Assembly: GCF_025833875.1 (NCBI RefSeq)
Contig: NZ_JAOYOD010000001.1
Location: forward strand, 248,001-312,000
Reading direction: 5' to 3'
DNA length: 64,000 bases
DNA from: Reichenbachiella ulvae
Lineage (GTDB): Bacteria > Bacteroidota > Bacteroidia > Cytophagales > Cyclobacteriaceae
The notes beneath the pieces were generated by a model that was not told the DNA's origin, did no database searches, and saw only the letters and a program-made list of their open reading frames with translations. Below, in pieces: positions 17,863 through 26,745 of the stretch (the first letter of the stretch is position 1; the number at the start of each line of letters is the position of its first letter). Position numbers and translations under genes: made by a program.

Positions 17863-18903
17863 TTATAATAAGTGGTTTTTAATGTTATTTCCGATTGCAT
17901 CCAGTGGCATGATTTTCTTTATGCAACCTGATTGGATGGCTTTTTGAGGCATCCCAAATACAACCGATGATTCACGGTCCTGGGCGATGGTGATTCCACC
18001 TACTCTGTATATATCCGTCATTCCTCTTGCACCGTCTTCGCCCATTCCCGTTAATATCACACCTAATGTCTTATTGCCATATACTTTGGCGGCAGACATC
18101 ATCACAGAGTTCACTGAAGGATGATTGTATTCTGGATATACTTTTTCATCCAGAGCTACCTTCACTTTACTCTTTCCTTTTCTTTCTAAGGCAATGTTTT
18201 TATCTCCAGGGGCTATATATATGATTCCTGGTTCCAAGAACATTCCTATATCTGCCACTCTTACCCTTTGAGGCAGAATGTTATTTAACCGATCTGTAAA
18301 TGAAGTGATGAAATTGCTAGGCATATGCTGAGCCACTACCACCGGAACCTTCAGTTTTTCGGGTAAAGCCTTCAATACTGATTCCAAGGCCCGCGGTCCT
18401 CCAGTAGAGGCACCAATGATGATGGCCTCTACTTGGGATGATTCTACCGCACTTTCATTTTTAGGTTGAGATCTTGTCGCCACGTCCATCTCATTTACAT
18501 TGATGCTTGCAGCGAGTTTTACTTTTTTAACTATTTCTGAATCAATGCTTCGTAGTTTGGATAGACTTCCCTGTGGTTTGTTGAGGTAATCTATGGCTCC
18601 TAGTTTCAAAGAATTCATGATGGGATTGATATCGGTGTGACCAATGGCACTAAGCATCAGGATAGAGGTAGGGCAGTTTTTCATGATCTGCTCTACTCCA
18701 TATAAGCCATCATATTTGGGCATCATCATATCCATCACCACTACCTTGGGGCGATGTGTTCTGGTGAGCTCGTAGGCTTCTTTTCCGTTGTTTGCTGTAG
18801 CTATCACTTTTATATTTTGGTCTACACTTAGGATACTTTTTATCAGTAGTTGCATGAATCCCGAATCATCGGCTATCAATACATCAATAGTTTCATGACT
18901 CAT
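17863..18903 (-). CDS. cheB: CheB receptor methylesterase/deamidase response regulator
   Basis: A 346-residue protein: N-terminal receiver with acidic pair D12/D13 and phosphoacceptor D58 (VVMDMMMPKYDG), a short linker, and the C-terminal methylesterase with catalytic Ser166 (IGASTGGP), His193 (AQHMPSNF) and Asp290 (LTGMGEDGARG). These match the positions of the known CheB triad. It removes methyl groups added by CheR and is activated by CheA phosphorylation. It lies 6 nt upstream of cheA and downstream of cheW in the same operon. Confidence 0.96.
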   Translation of the reverse strand: MSHETIDVLIADDSGFMQLLIKSILSVDQNIKVIATANNGKEAYELTRTHRPKVVVMDMMMPKYDGLYGVEQIMKNCPTSILMLSAIGHTDINPIMNSLKLGAIDYLNKPQGSLSKLRSIDSEIVKKVKLAASINVNEMDVATRSQPKNESAVESSQVEAIIIGASTGGPRALESVLKALPEKLKVPVVVAQHMPSNFITSFTDRLNNILPQRVRVADIGMFLEPGIIYIAPGDKNIALERKGKSKVKVALDEKVYPEYNHPSVNSVMMSAAKVYGNKTLGVILTGMGEDGARGMTDIYRVGGITIAQDRESSVVFGMPQKAIQSGCIKKIMPLDAIGNNIKNHLL

Positions 18904-18925
18904 TTCTGTCCAGTCTTCACTTGCC

Positions 18926-19447
18926 TTATAATTTTGTCTTCAATTCTCCGATTTCCATCATTCGAAGGACATCGATCAGAATGATCATTCTGTCTTTTAA
19001 GTTGACCACTCCTTTGATCACAGTTTCGTCCATAGTGGAATACTGCATGATGCTGGATGATTTATCAATTTTGGAAGACATAACCGAAAGCGTATTGGGT
19101 ACCTGATTGACGAGTACTCCGATATTGAACTCATCACTCTCGATCACCAATGTGAAGTTGTGACTAGATTCAGATTTTGCCCCTTTTTTCTTCAGACCAA
19201 ACTTGGTTTCAAAATCCATGATCGAAATGACATGTCCTCTGATGTTGGCGATTCCTCTTACATAATCTGGTGTTTGAGGGACTGACGATATACGAGGGGT
19301 TACTACGATTTCTTTGATCTGATCAATGGGCAAGGCATATTCTTCCTCGCCCAATTGAAACACGATCAATTGAACTTTAACTCCTTCGTCAACTTGAACT
19401 TCATTTTCTTCCAGCTCAAGGACTTCTTCTTCGTTGTTCACTTTCAT
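18926..19447 (-). CDS. cheW: CheW receptor-kinase coupling protein
   Basis: A 173-residue adaptor that links the chemoreceptor to CheA. After an acidic N-terminal stretch (EEEVLELEENEVQ), it has the CheW fold signature: LIVFQLGEEEYALPIDQIKEIV, PQTPDYVRGIANIRGHVISI, then NFTLVIES and GVVNLKDRMIILIDV. No catalytic activity is expected. It sits between the chemoreceptor and cheB genes. Confidence 0.94.
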   Translation of the reverse strand: MKVNNEEEVLELEENEVQVDEGVKVQLIVFQLGEEEYALPIDQIKEIVVTPRISSVPQTPDYVRGIANIRGHVISIMDFETKFGLKKKGAKSESSHNFTLVIESDEFNIGVLVNQVPNTLSVMSSKIDKSSSIMQYSTMDETVIKGVVNLKDRMIILIDVLRMMEIGELKTKL

Positions 19448-19478
19448 CTTGATTTAGTTTATTGGTTGAAAAGATCTA

Positions 19479-21896
19479 TTAAAGGGACTTCAACGTGAAC
19501 TTGGATACGCCACTTCTTAGCTGGTTGGCGATATCTGCAAGTCCTTGACTAGAAGAGTTAAATTCAGTCATACCATTGCTCAAATCTTTGGCTGATGTAG
19601 CGATTTCTTCAGTTCCTGAAGAGGTTTCCTCTGCTACTACCACGATTTTTTCAATGTTTTTCACCGTCTCGTCAATGCTGGTTTTTTGACCTTCCGATGC
19701 GCTTAGTACTTGTTCTGATAGGCTTAGGGTTTCAATAACTGATTCGTCAATTGCCACAAATACTGTTTCTGCTTCTTTTGAAGCTTCATTACCTGATTTC
19801 ACGCTGCTACCCATTTCTCCGATGGCTTTGCCTGCTTGCATGATGTCTTTCTCTACGGCCTTGATTACTTTTTCAATATCGCCTGCGGATGTTCTTGAAT
19901 CCTCTGCCAATTTTCTGATTTCCTCAGCTACAACGGCAAAACCTCTTCCTGCATCGCCTGCTCTTGCTGCCTCTATGGCTGCATTCAGTGCAAGCAGGTT
20001 GGTTTGTCCTGCTATATCTGTGATTACATTCAGTGTTCTGGCGATTTCTTCAGATCGCTGGGTCAATACCTCGATAGAATCTGAAGTGATGTCTGCTGAT
20101 CTCTGGATTTCGGTCATGCTTTCTACCACCTTCTTGACAGTGCCTAGACCTTTTTTGGCATTTTCCTGACCTTTTTTGGCTGCCTCGTTGATCGACTTGG
20201 ATTGCTCACCCACTGTTTCTGCAGATGTTCTTACGTTGTTGATCAATCTTGACGACTCGTCGATTTGAGCCGCCTGGTCATGAACCCCCTCGGCCATTTG
20301 ACCGATCGCTGAAGCTACTTGTGCAGTAGTGCCTTGCATTTGATCACTTTTTACGAGCATTTGCTCTGAGCTAGATGCGATTAGATTGCTGCTTTCGTTG
20401 ATATCGCCCAGGAGCTCATTCAGATTGGTCATGGCCGTAGTTAAACCATCAGCCATGGCTTTCACATCTCCTTTGCATTCGATATTAACCTCGGAGGTCA
20501 GATCCCCTTTGGCCATATCAGAAATGACCTTACTGATTTCCATAATAGGAATACCAATTCCTTCCAGAAGGCTGTTGATAGACTGAAGCAATTCCAATTC
20601 AGCTCCTGTAGCCTCATTATAATTTGCTCTTTCGCTCAAATTACCTTCCTCACTCACTGAAGTAACCACACGATTGAGTTCTTGCATGGCTTGCTTTTGC
20701 GCAGTGACATCTGTCGCAAATTTCACCACTTTATAAGGCTTGCCATTCATATCCATAATTGGGTTGTATGCAGCCTGCAGCCAAATTGTTTCACCTGACT
20801 TGGTGATGCGTTCAAACTCACCAGTCACATATTCACCACTATTTAGCTTATCCCAAAATGCAGCATAATCTGCTGAGCGTGCATAGGAGGGGTCACAGAA
20901 AATCTTGTGATGTTTACCTTCAATTTCATTAATGGAATATCCTACAGTTTTGAGGAAGTTTTCATTGGCTTTGACAATTGTGCCATCAAGATTGAATTCG
21001 ATTACCGCTTGTGCCTTTCCTATAGCGGCCAATTGACCTTCGAAATCAGAGTTTTTAATTTTTTGCTCAGTGATGTCGCTGGCTATTTTTATCACCTTAT
21101 AAACCTCACCATTGTTGTCTCGAACCGGAGTATAGCTGGCATTGATCCATATTTCTTCTCCACCATTTTTGAATCTTCTGAACTCACCGGACATGGTTTG
21201 TCCAGCAGCAAGGTTTTTCCAAAAATCTTTGTATTCTTTAGATTTAGCATATTCAGGATCACAAAACATTCTGTGATGATGCCCTATCATCTCTGATTTG
21301 TCATATCCCAAAGTATCAATCCAATTGTCATTTACGTTGAGAATAGTTCCATCTGGTTCGAATTCTATAGAGGCCCATGCTGTATCTACTGCAGACTTAA
21401 TATTACCAGCGGCCAGAGTGTCTTCTCTTTGCTGGGTAATGTCTTTGATGAAGGCCGTGAAATAATACTCACCCTCCACTTCAACTTTGGATAACGAAAG
21501 ATTTCCCCAAAATTTGGATCCATCCCTTCGTGTCATCTCAAGATCTCTACCTAACCCTACCACCTTGTTCTTTCCTGTCTTGATATTGTTGTCTACATAC
21601 TTGTCATGGTTAGAACGATGCTCGGTGGGCACCAGCATTTTTACATTCTTTCCAATCACCTCTTCACGATCAAAACCGAACATTTTTTCGGCAGACTTAT
21701 TCATGAAGGTTACATTCTTATCAGATTTCATCATGATGATGGAATCCACCGCCATTTCCAATGACGATAAAATGGTGTTGTAATTTTGGTTGGCGTCTTT
21801 CAGCTGTTCTGTAAGCTGCTCTAAAGACGCATGGCCGTTGGTCTCTTCGGCTACTCCATTTTTCGAAGCTTTGGGTTTGATAGTTTTGGTGCTCAT
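19479..21896 (-). CDS. Soluble methyl-accepting chemotaxis protein with three PAS domains
   Basis: An 805-residue chemoreceptor with no membrane segment, so it should form a cytoplasmic array. It has three PAS/PAC units at about 40-160, 165-280 and 285-405 (PAC ends in the forms [19 protein letters not shown] and [10 protein letters not shown]), a HAMP-like stretch ([18 protein letters not shown]) and the MCP signalling domain. The invariant hairpin tip is plain ([35 protein letters not shown]). PAS2 and PAS3 share FCDPEYAKS and [13 protein letters not shown] blocks, so they are duplicates resembling the haem/FAD-binding PAS of Aer-like energy sensors; no cofactor residue was verified. It is the first gene of the chemosensory operon and the only receptor in the window. 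Confidence 0.95.
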   Translation of the reverse strand: MSTKTIKPKASKNGVAEETNGHASLEQLTEQLKDANQNYNTILSSLEMAVDSIIMMKSDKNVTFMNKSAEKMFGFDREEVIGKNVKMLVPTEHRSNHDKYVDNNIKTGKNKVVGLGRDLEMTRRDGSKFWGNLSLSKVEVEGEYYFTAFIKDITQQREDTLAAGNIKSAVDTAWASIEFEPDGTILNVNDNWIDTLGYDKSEMIGHHHRMFCDPEYAKSKEYKDFWKNLAAGQTMSGEFRRFKNGGEEIWINASYTPVRDNNGEVYKVIKIASDITEQKIKNSDFEGQLAAIGKAQAVIEFNLDGTIVKANENFLKTVGYSINEIEGKHHKIFCDPSYARSADYAAFWDKLNSGEYVTGEFERITKSGETIWLQAAYNPIMDMNGKPYKVVKFATDVTAQKQAMQELNRVVTSVSEEGNLSERANYNEATGAELELLQSINSLLEGIGIPIMEISKVISDMAKGDLTSEVNIECKGDVKAMADGLTTAMTNLNELLGDINESSNLIASSSEQMLVKSDQMQGTTAQVASAIGQMAEGVHDQAAQIDESSRLINNVRTSAETVGEQSKSINEAAKKGQENAKKGLGTVKKVVESMTEIQRSADITSDSIEVLTQRSEEIARTLNVITDIAGQTNLLALNAAIEAARAGDAGRGFAVVAEEIRKLAEDSRTSAGDIEKVIKAVEKDIMQAGKAIGEMGSSVKSGNEASKEAETVFVAIDESVIETLSLSEQVLSASEGQKTSIDETVKNIEKIVVVAEETSSGTEEIATSAKDLSNGMTEFNSSSQGLADIANQLRSGVSKFTLKSL

Positions 21897-22202
21897 GTAG
21901 CTAGTGTTTTTGAGTTTATTTAATCACTGTGGTTATTAACAATAAGTCGGAACTTACAAGTAGGGAGATTTCAATATCAGCCCCCTTAATTTTAAATACT
22001 ATTCAAAGCTATAGGGGATGGGTACAATTGTAAATAGCGCATATGGCCTAAATTGAATAGGTAATATCACCTATGGCTATACCGGATTCTGGGTATATAT
22101 GTCTTGAAAACCTTCGTTATAGTCGTTTTTTGAAGGGTTTTTAGCTTTGTTTGCTTTTGTGTATATTTAATGGACTAAGCATAACACACCCACACGAGAT
22201 AT
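21897..22202. promoter_or_regulatory. Divergent intergenic region between the chemoreceptor and NarL-type regulator
   Basis: A 306-bp stretch without a gene. It holds two exact copies of TAGCTTTG, matching the Bacteroidota -7 element TAnnTTTG: one on the minus strand (22004-22011) facing the chemoreceptor and one on the plus strand (22142-22149) facing the response regulator. No good -33 TTG at the usual spacing was found for either. Between them lies an interrupted palindrome ATAGGT-AATATC-ACCTAT (22057-22074), a possible operator for the adjacent regulator. Matches are by eye only. Confidence 0.4.
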
Positions 22203-22838
22203 ATGATTAAGGTACTAATAGCCGATGACCACAGCCTGATCCGAAAAGGAGTTAAAACATTGTTGTCTAACAATGGTCAAGTATCAATAATAGGGGAATC
22301 TACTGATGGATATGAAACATTAGAAGAGGTAAGGAAGTTGAAGCCAGATGTGTTGATTACGGATATTTCCATGCCAGGATTAACGGGTATAGAGATTACC
22401 AAAAAGATAGTTGAAGAGAAATTGGATACTCGGGTTTTGATTTTGACTACTTATTTTGATGAAGAATACATCATGGATTCATATGAAGCGGGTGCATCTG
22501 GTTATTTGCCCAAAACCTCGAGTGAGGATCAGATTTTAGCCGCTCTATTGAAAATCAATAGTCAAGAGACTTATTATTCTGAGGAAGTAATGGAAGTCCT
22601 AAGTAAATCGATTTTTAATAAATCTAAAAGGGAGAAAGATCCGAAACCAAGCCTAACCGAAAGAGAAACGGAGATGCTAAAAGAGTTGGTGGAAGGAAGT
22701 ACCAACAAAGAAATAGCTTCCAAATTTTTTATCAGCACACGTACAGTGGATGCCCATCGCCGTAACATCATGAAAAAGCTGAATGTGAACAACAGTGCTC
22801 AGCTAGTGAAATACAGTATAGAAAATAAATTGGTTTAG
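22203..22838 (+). CDS. NarL/FixJ-type response regulator with LuxR DNA-binding domain
   Basis: A 211-residue transcription factor: receiver domain with D8/D9 and phosphoacceptor D54 (VLITDISMPG), Thr in LILTTY and Lys in YLPKTS, then a LuxR/GerE helix-turn-helix (about 148-208: LTERETEMLKELVEGSTNKEIA, ISTRTVDAHRRNIMKKL). It is divergent from the chemosensory operon and abuts the hybrid kinase gene tail to tail with no gap. Such regulators are usually phosphorylated by HisKA_3 kinases. The only HisKA_3-like protein here is the ATPase-less one at 12334-13044, so the partner is open. Confidence 0.93.
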   Translation: MIKVLIADDHSLIRKGVKTLLSNNGQVSIIGESTDGYETLEEVRKLKPDVLITDISMPGLTGIEITKKIVEEKLDTRVLILTTYFDEEYIMDSYEAGASGYLPKTSSEDQILAALLKINSQETYYSEEVMEVLSKSIFNKSKREKDPKPSLTERETEMLKELVEGSTNKEIASKFFISTRTVDAHRRNIMKKLNVNNSAQLVKYSIENKLV

Positions 22839-25800
22839 TTAACTGGGTACTGCTAGAACGCGTTCGATTTCTCTAATCAACTCATCCATGTTGAAGGGTT
22901 TTGGAACTACGCCTTTGAAACCATATTTTTCATAATTGGCCATAGCAGGATCCTCAGCGTATCCACTCGACACGATGGCTTTTACTTCAGGGTTGATGGC
23001 TTTTAATGAATTGATAACGTCTTTGCCTCCTTTGCCTCCAGGTATAGTCAAGTCCATGATCACCAAGTCATAGCTTTGTTTTTTTGATTCTGCACTTTCA
23101 AAAGCTTTGATGGCTTCATCTCCGTTAAAAGTTAGGTCTACCTTGAAACCCTGCAGTTCTAAAATTCGCCCTACAGCCTTTAGGATAATTTCCTGATCAT
23201 CCATTACTAATACTCTGATGCCCGGTTTCATTTTCGGGGCTGATTTAGCGTTTGATTTTTTAGGTATAGTTGATGCCTCTGATGCTGGGATGTATACGGT
23301 AAAAGTACTTCCTATACCTTGTTCAGATTCTACATTGATATGCCCACCATGCCTATTGATAATCGAAAAGCTGGAAGTTAGTCCTAATCCTGAACCTTCT
23401 TTTTTGGTGGTGAAATAAGGGTCAAATACCTGATCAAGTTTGTTTTGAGGAATGCCATTGCCGCTGTCTTTGAATTGGATTTTGATGTAGCGACCCGGGT
23501 TTAGGTTAGAAATGGTTTGATGTTTCGTTTCATAATTTTCCATTTTTATCTTGAGCTGTCCACCATTAGTCATGGCTTGTTTGGCATTGATGGTCAGATT
23601 GGAAAAAACTTGTTGCATCTGCCCTCTATCTACTTTGGTGTTCCACAGGGGCAGATGAATTTCAAAGTTAACTTTGACTCTACTTCCTGAAAGATCGAAT
23701 TGAACTACGTCTTTGACCAGTTTTGAGATTTCGGTATCCTCTTTGATCGGTTCTCCACCTTTGGAAAAAGTAAGTAATTGATTAGTCAGGGATTTGGCTC
23801 TGCCCATGGCATGCATGGCCTCACCGAGATATAAGTGTGCCTCGTCCTTTTCAGATAGTTTTTCTCTAATGATCGATAAATTGGCAAAAACTCCTACTAA
23901 TATGTTGTTAAAGTCATGAGCAATTCCCCCTGCTAATAGCCCCACACTGTTTAGTCTATCAATTTTTCGAAGACTGTCTTCAGCTTCTTTAATCATGGTG
24001 ATGTCATCACTGATCGAGATCCAGGTCTTGCCGAATTTGGGATGATCAAATGTGGAAATAGTTAGACGGCTATGGAACTCATTTTGGTCCTTGCGTTTGT
24101 TTAGCGCTTCACCTTTCCAATTGCCTCTTTTTTCCAGTGCCTCTAAGATTCCTTTATATTTTCTTTCCAAAGCCTTGTCGTTCACACAAAAGAAATCTCT
24201 CATATTCATCCCAAGCGCTTCTCTTTGTATGTAGCCAAACAACTTTTCAAATTTTGCATTGGTATATAATAGCATGTGATCGTCCGCACTTACGATCATC
24301 ACACACTCCTCCATGTTTTCAAGTACCTCACTGTGGAAATATAGATTGTCCTCAATGAATTTTCTTTCGGTGATATCCTGTATCATCGCTACACAGGTTT
24401 GATTAGTCTCAACTCCCGGCATAACCGAAGAAGCATGTATTTCAGTCCAAATAGACCCTTTGGTTGGGCTGATGAATCTGACTTCCAAATTGAACTCTTT
24501 GATGGATCGTTCCTGTATTAGGTTTAACTTCTCCTCCAGTTTTTTAAAGTCGTGTGGGATGACAAAGTCTTCCAACGTGTAGCTGAGGAAATGATTAGCT
24601 TCGATATTTAACATGCGGCAAAACTTATTGTTTACCTGAAGTAGGTGGCCAGTTTTAAGTTGGATCAGGGCAACTCCAACTGCAGCTTGTTCAAAAATGC
24701 TCTGAAACATACTTTGGATCTGCATGATACTTTGCTCCTCTCTATAATTGGTGAGCACTCGACTGAGCAAATGGGCAGAGGCATCCATGATTTTAATATC
24801 CCTTTCATTTGGTTTTTTTCTGATTTCAGAAAATATCTCCAAAACACCTAGTAAAGTTCCAGAAGAGTCTTGCAGAGGGGTGGACCAAATTGCTACAAAT
24901 CCTGCCTGCTTCATGTGAGATTCCAAACCTTGATAGCTTTTATTAAATAAATCCTGTCCAATGGCTATGGAATTCTCATTACGAATGATTTCCGGATTGC
25001 TTTCTTCTATGGATTTGAAATTTTCAACAATGGCTTTTCTGAAATCTTCATTCAGATTGGTTGCAACTACCTCGCAATTTTGTCCAGAGTGGTGGTAGTC
25101 GAGATATCCGATTGCCGCTTGTAAATTGTCTGATAATCGTGCCAAGCTATGGATGTAGTATTCTAAGGTGTTCTGAATGGGTGCCGCTCCTGCGAGAGAT
25201 TTAAGAAGTTCATTGTCCAGTTCTATAAAGAGCTCTCGATCTCTTCGTTCTGTGACATCAGATAATGTGCCGACTACTCTGGTTATTTTTTGATGTCTAT
25301 CATAAATGGCATCTCCTTTTAGATGATACCAATAGAATTCATCATCTCTTTTGAATTTGAGCTCAAGATCAAGTTTTTGCCCTTTAAATATTCCTCTTAT
25401 TGCAGTTTTGAATTCCTCCGATTGGGATTCGTGTGGCAGTTGTAAGAATACTTTTGCCCGAATGATTTGATCCGTATGGCTTTCAATATCAAGTAACTTT
25501 AGACAATTATTGGAAAGGTAGATTGATCTTGCCCTAATATCCCAATCCCAAATACCTTCCTCCAGTGCTTCTTCGATTAGGTTTCTTCGGTCATTGAGCA
25601 AGATTAGTTTGTCTTCTATTTCTTTTCTTTCGAGCAGCTCTTGCTTTAGCCTACGGCTTGTTTTCTGATCCTTTTTAAGAAAGAGGTGATACATCCAACT
25701 CCCTATTAAGAAAAGAGTGGCCAGAGTGATATAGTAAATTTCGTTTAGATTGAATAGTCCAACAGACATAGTCAATAGCCTTGCTGGAATTGTAGTTTTG

Positions 25801-25934
25801 ATGGACATGAGGATTCCGGCCAGAAGGAATACAAACCAAAGGTTGGTTTCATCAGATTTTCTAATGTGAATCAAGATCAGGTATACTGATATCAAAAAAC
25901 ACAGAATCGTAAGTGTAGAGACGAATGTGGTCAT
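22839..25934 (-). CDS. Membrane-anchored PAS/GAF hybrid sensor histidine kinase with receiver domain
   Basis: About 1031 residues from the ATG at 25934 (an upstream TTG at 25964 would add ten residues). The N-terminal ~85 residues hold three hydrophobic segments (TLTILCFLISVYLILI, WFVFLLAGILM, ITLATLFLIGSWMYHLFL). Then come PAS at about 125-235, a GAF-like domain at about 245-395, two further PAS domains at about 400-640, a HisKA helix with GGIAHDFNNILVG (the His is the phosphoacceptor), a complete HATPase (SNLTINAKQAM, DSGNGIP, KKEGSGLGL) and a C-terminal receiver with Asp in VIMDLTIPG. HDFNN kinases of this type usually hand phosphate to the attached receiver and on to a separate regulator. 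It converges with the NarL-type regulator gene without spacing. The signal is unknown. Confidence 0.93.
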   Translation of the reverse strand: MTTFVSTLTILCFLISVYLILIHIRKSDETNLWFVFLLAGILMSIKTTIPARLLTMSVGLFNLNEIYYITLATLFLIGSWMYHLFLKKDQKTSRRLKQELLERKEIEDKLILLNDRRNLIEEALEEGIWDWDIRARSIYLSNNCLKLLDIESHTDQIIRAKVFLQLPHESQSEEFKTAIRGIFKGQKLDLELKFKRDDEFYWYHLKGDAIYDRHQKITRVVGTLSDVTERRDRELFIELDNELLKSLAGAAPIQNTLEYYIHSLARLSDNLQAAIGYLDYHHSGQNCEVVATNLNEDFRKAIVENFKSIEESNPEIIRNENSIAIGQDLFNKSYQGLESHMKQAGFVAIWSTPLQDSSGTLLGVLEIFSEIRKKPNERDIKIMDASAHLLSRVLTNYREEQSIMQIQSMFQSIFEQAAVGVALIQLKTGHLLQVNNKFCRMLNIEANHFLSYTLEDFVIPHDFKKLEEKLNLIQERSIKEFNLEVRFISPTKGSIWTEIHASSVMPGVETNQTCVAMIQDITERKFIEDNLYFHSEVLENMEECVMIVSADDHMLLYTNAKFEKLFGYIQREALGMNMRDFFCVNDKALERKYKGILEALEKRGNWKGEALNKRKDQNEFHSRLTISTFDHPKFGKTWISISDDITMIKEAEDSLRKIDRLNSVGLLAGGIAHDFNNILVGVFANLSIIREKLSEKDEAHLYLGEAMHAMGRAKSLTNQLLTFSKGGEPIKEDTEISKLVKDVVQFDLSGSRVKVNFEIHLPLWNTKVDRGQMQQVFSNLTINAKQAMTNGGQLKIKMENYETKHQTISNLNPGRYIKIQFKDSGNGIPQNKLDQVFDPYFTTKKEGSGLGLTSSFSIINRHGGHINVESEQGIGSTFTVYIPASEASTIPKKSNAKSAPKMKPGIRVLVMDDQEIILKAVGRILELQGFKVDLTFNGDEAIKAFESAESKKQSYDLVIMDLTIPGGKGGKDVINSLKAINPEVKAIVSSGYAEDPAMANYEKYGFKGVVPKPFNMDELIREIERVLAVPS

Positions 25935-26110
25935 GTGGGTCGGAAAAAGAAGCTGATGAACCAATAAGATAGCGAATCACGGTGAAAAAAAGAACGGTCG
26001 GTTTCCGATCCAAATAAAAAAACCGATCATTCCTGATGCAAATCATCAAATGACCGGTTTAGTGAATAGTCCTGAGACTATGGTGTGTTATAAGTCTCTA
26101 AACTTTGACT

Positions 26111-26599
26111 TTACATATCGTTTTCATTTTGGGACTGGCAAGAGGCGTATAAGTCAGAATACATGCAACTCATCAACGATTCAGAAATCATATTGATTTC
26201 GAAGCTCGTGGCACTTACAATCAACTTCTTTTCTTGCCATCCTGTATCAGACATTTTAAATTCAGACTGCCCTTTTTGTATGGTGAAGTTGGTTGCCTTT
26301 TCCTGATACCAACCGGGCCCAAAAGCTACCGTATATTGAAACTGGACGGTAATGGGCTTACCTGAGATGTGAATCGTTCTTTCCATGTCTAGCTGAATTT
26401 TATTTGTCTTTGCATCAATTGCTGTTTTTTTGTTTATCAACTGATGCTCTACCCATTCACTCGTCTTCTCATTCCATTCGTCCTGGGCCATCCGAATAGA
26501 GGTTATTTTCTGAAATTGGTAGACTCCATCCACTTCTTTCAGTTGTGCGCTGGCCTGTAGACTCCCTAGCAGGGCAAGCACGAATAGTACTTTTTTCAT
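26111..26599 (-). CDS. Secreted protein of unknown function, 162 residues
   Basis: The ATG at 26599 starts a signal peptide (MKKVLFVLALLGSLQASAQ, with a signal peptidase I site after ASA). The mature part is rich in beta-strand patterns (YQFQKITSIRM, VQFQYTVAFGPGWYQ, EKKLIVSATSFEINMIS) and carries two cysteines close to its C-terminus, compatible with a small lipocalin-like or immunoglobulin-like periplasmic fold. I do not recognise a family. It stands alone between the hybrid kinase and the xylose transporter, upstream on the same strand as the kinase; gap 176 bp. Confidence 0.75.
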   Translation of the reverse strand: MKKVLFVLALLGSLQASAQLKEVDGVYQFQKITSIRMAQDEWNEKTSEWVEHQLINKKTAIDAKTNKIQLDMERTIHISGKPITVQFQYTVAFGPGWYQEKATNFTIQKGQSEFKMSDTGWQEKKLIVSATSFEINMISESLMSCMYSDLYASCQSQNENDM

Positions 26600-26688
26600 A
26601 ACTGGTTGTACCAAAGTTAGATTAAGGTGGGGTTGAAATCTTCGGGTGGAATACCCATTTATTTTTTTAGGAAAAATTCCTAGGGCAT

Positions 26689-26725
26689 AAAAAAAGCACC
26701 TGATCTATCTCGATCAGGTGCTTTT
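26689..26725 (-). terminator. Rho-independent terminator after the xylose transporter
   Basis: A perfect 14-bp inverted repeat (AAAAGCACCTGATC at 26692-26705 and GATCAGGTGCTTTT at 26712-26725) with a 6-nt loop. On the minus strand the stem runs into a TTTTTTT tract. It lies 20 bp beyond the transporter stop codon. Confidence 0.92.
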
Positions 26726-26745
26726 AAATAGTGTTTTCTTGAGGT

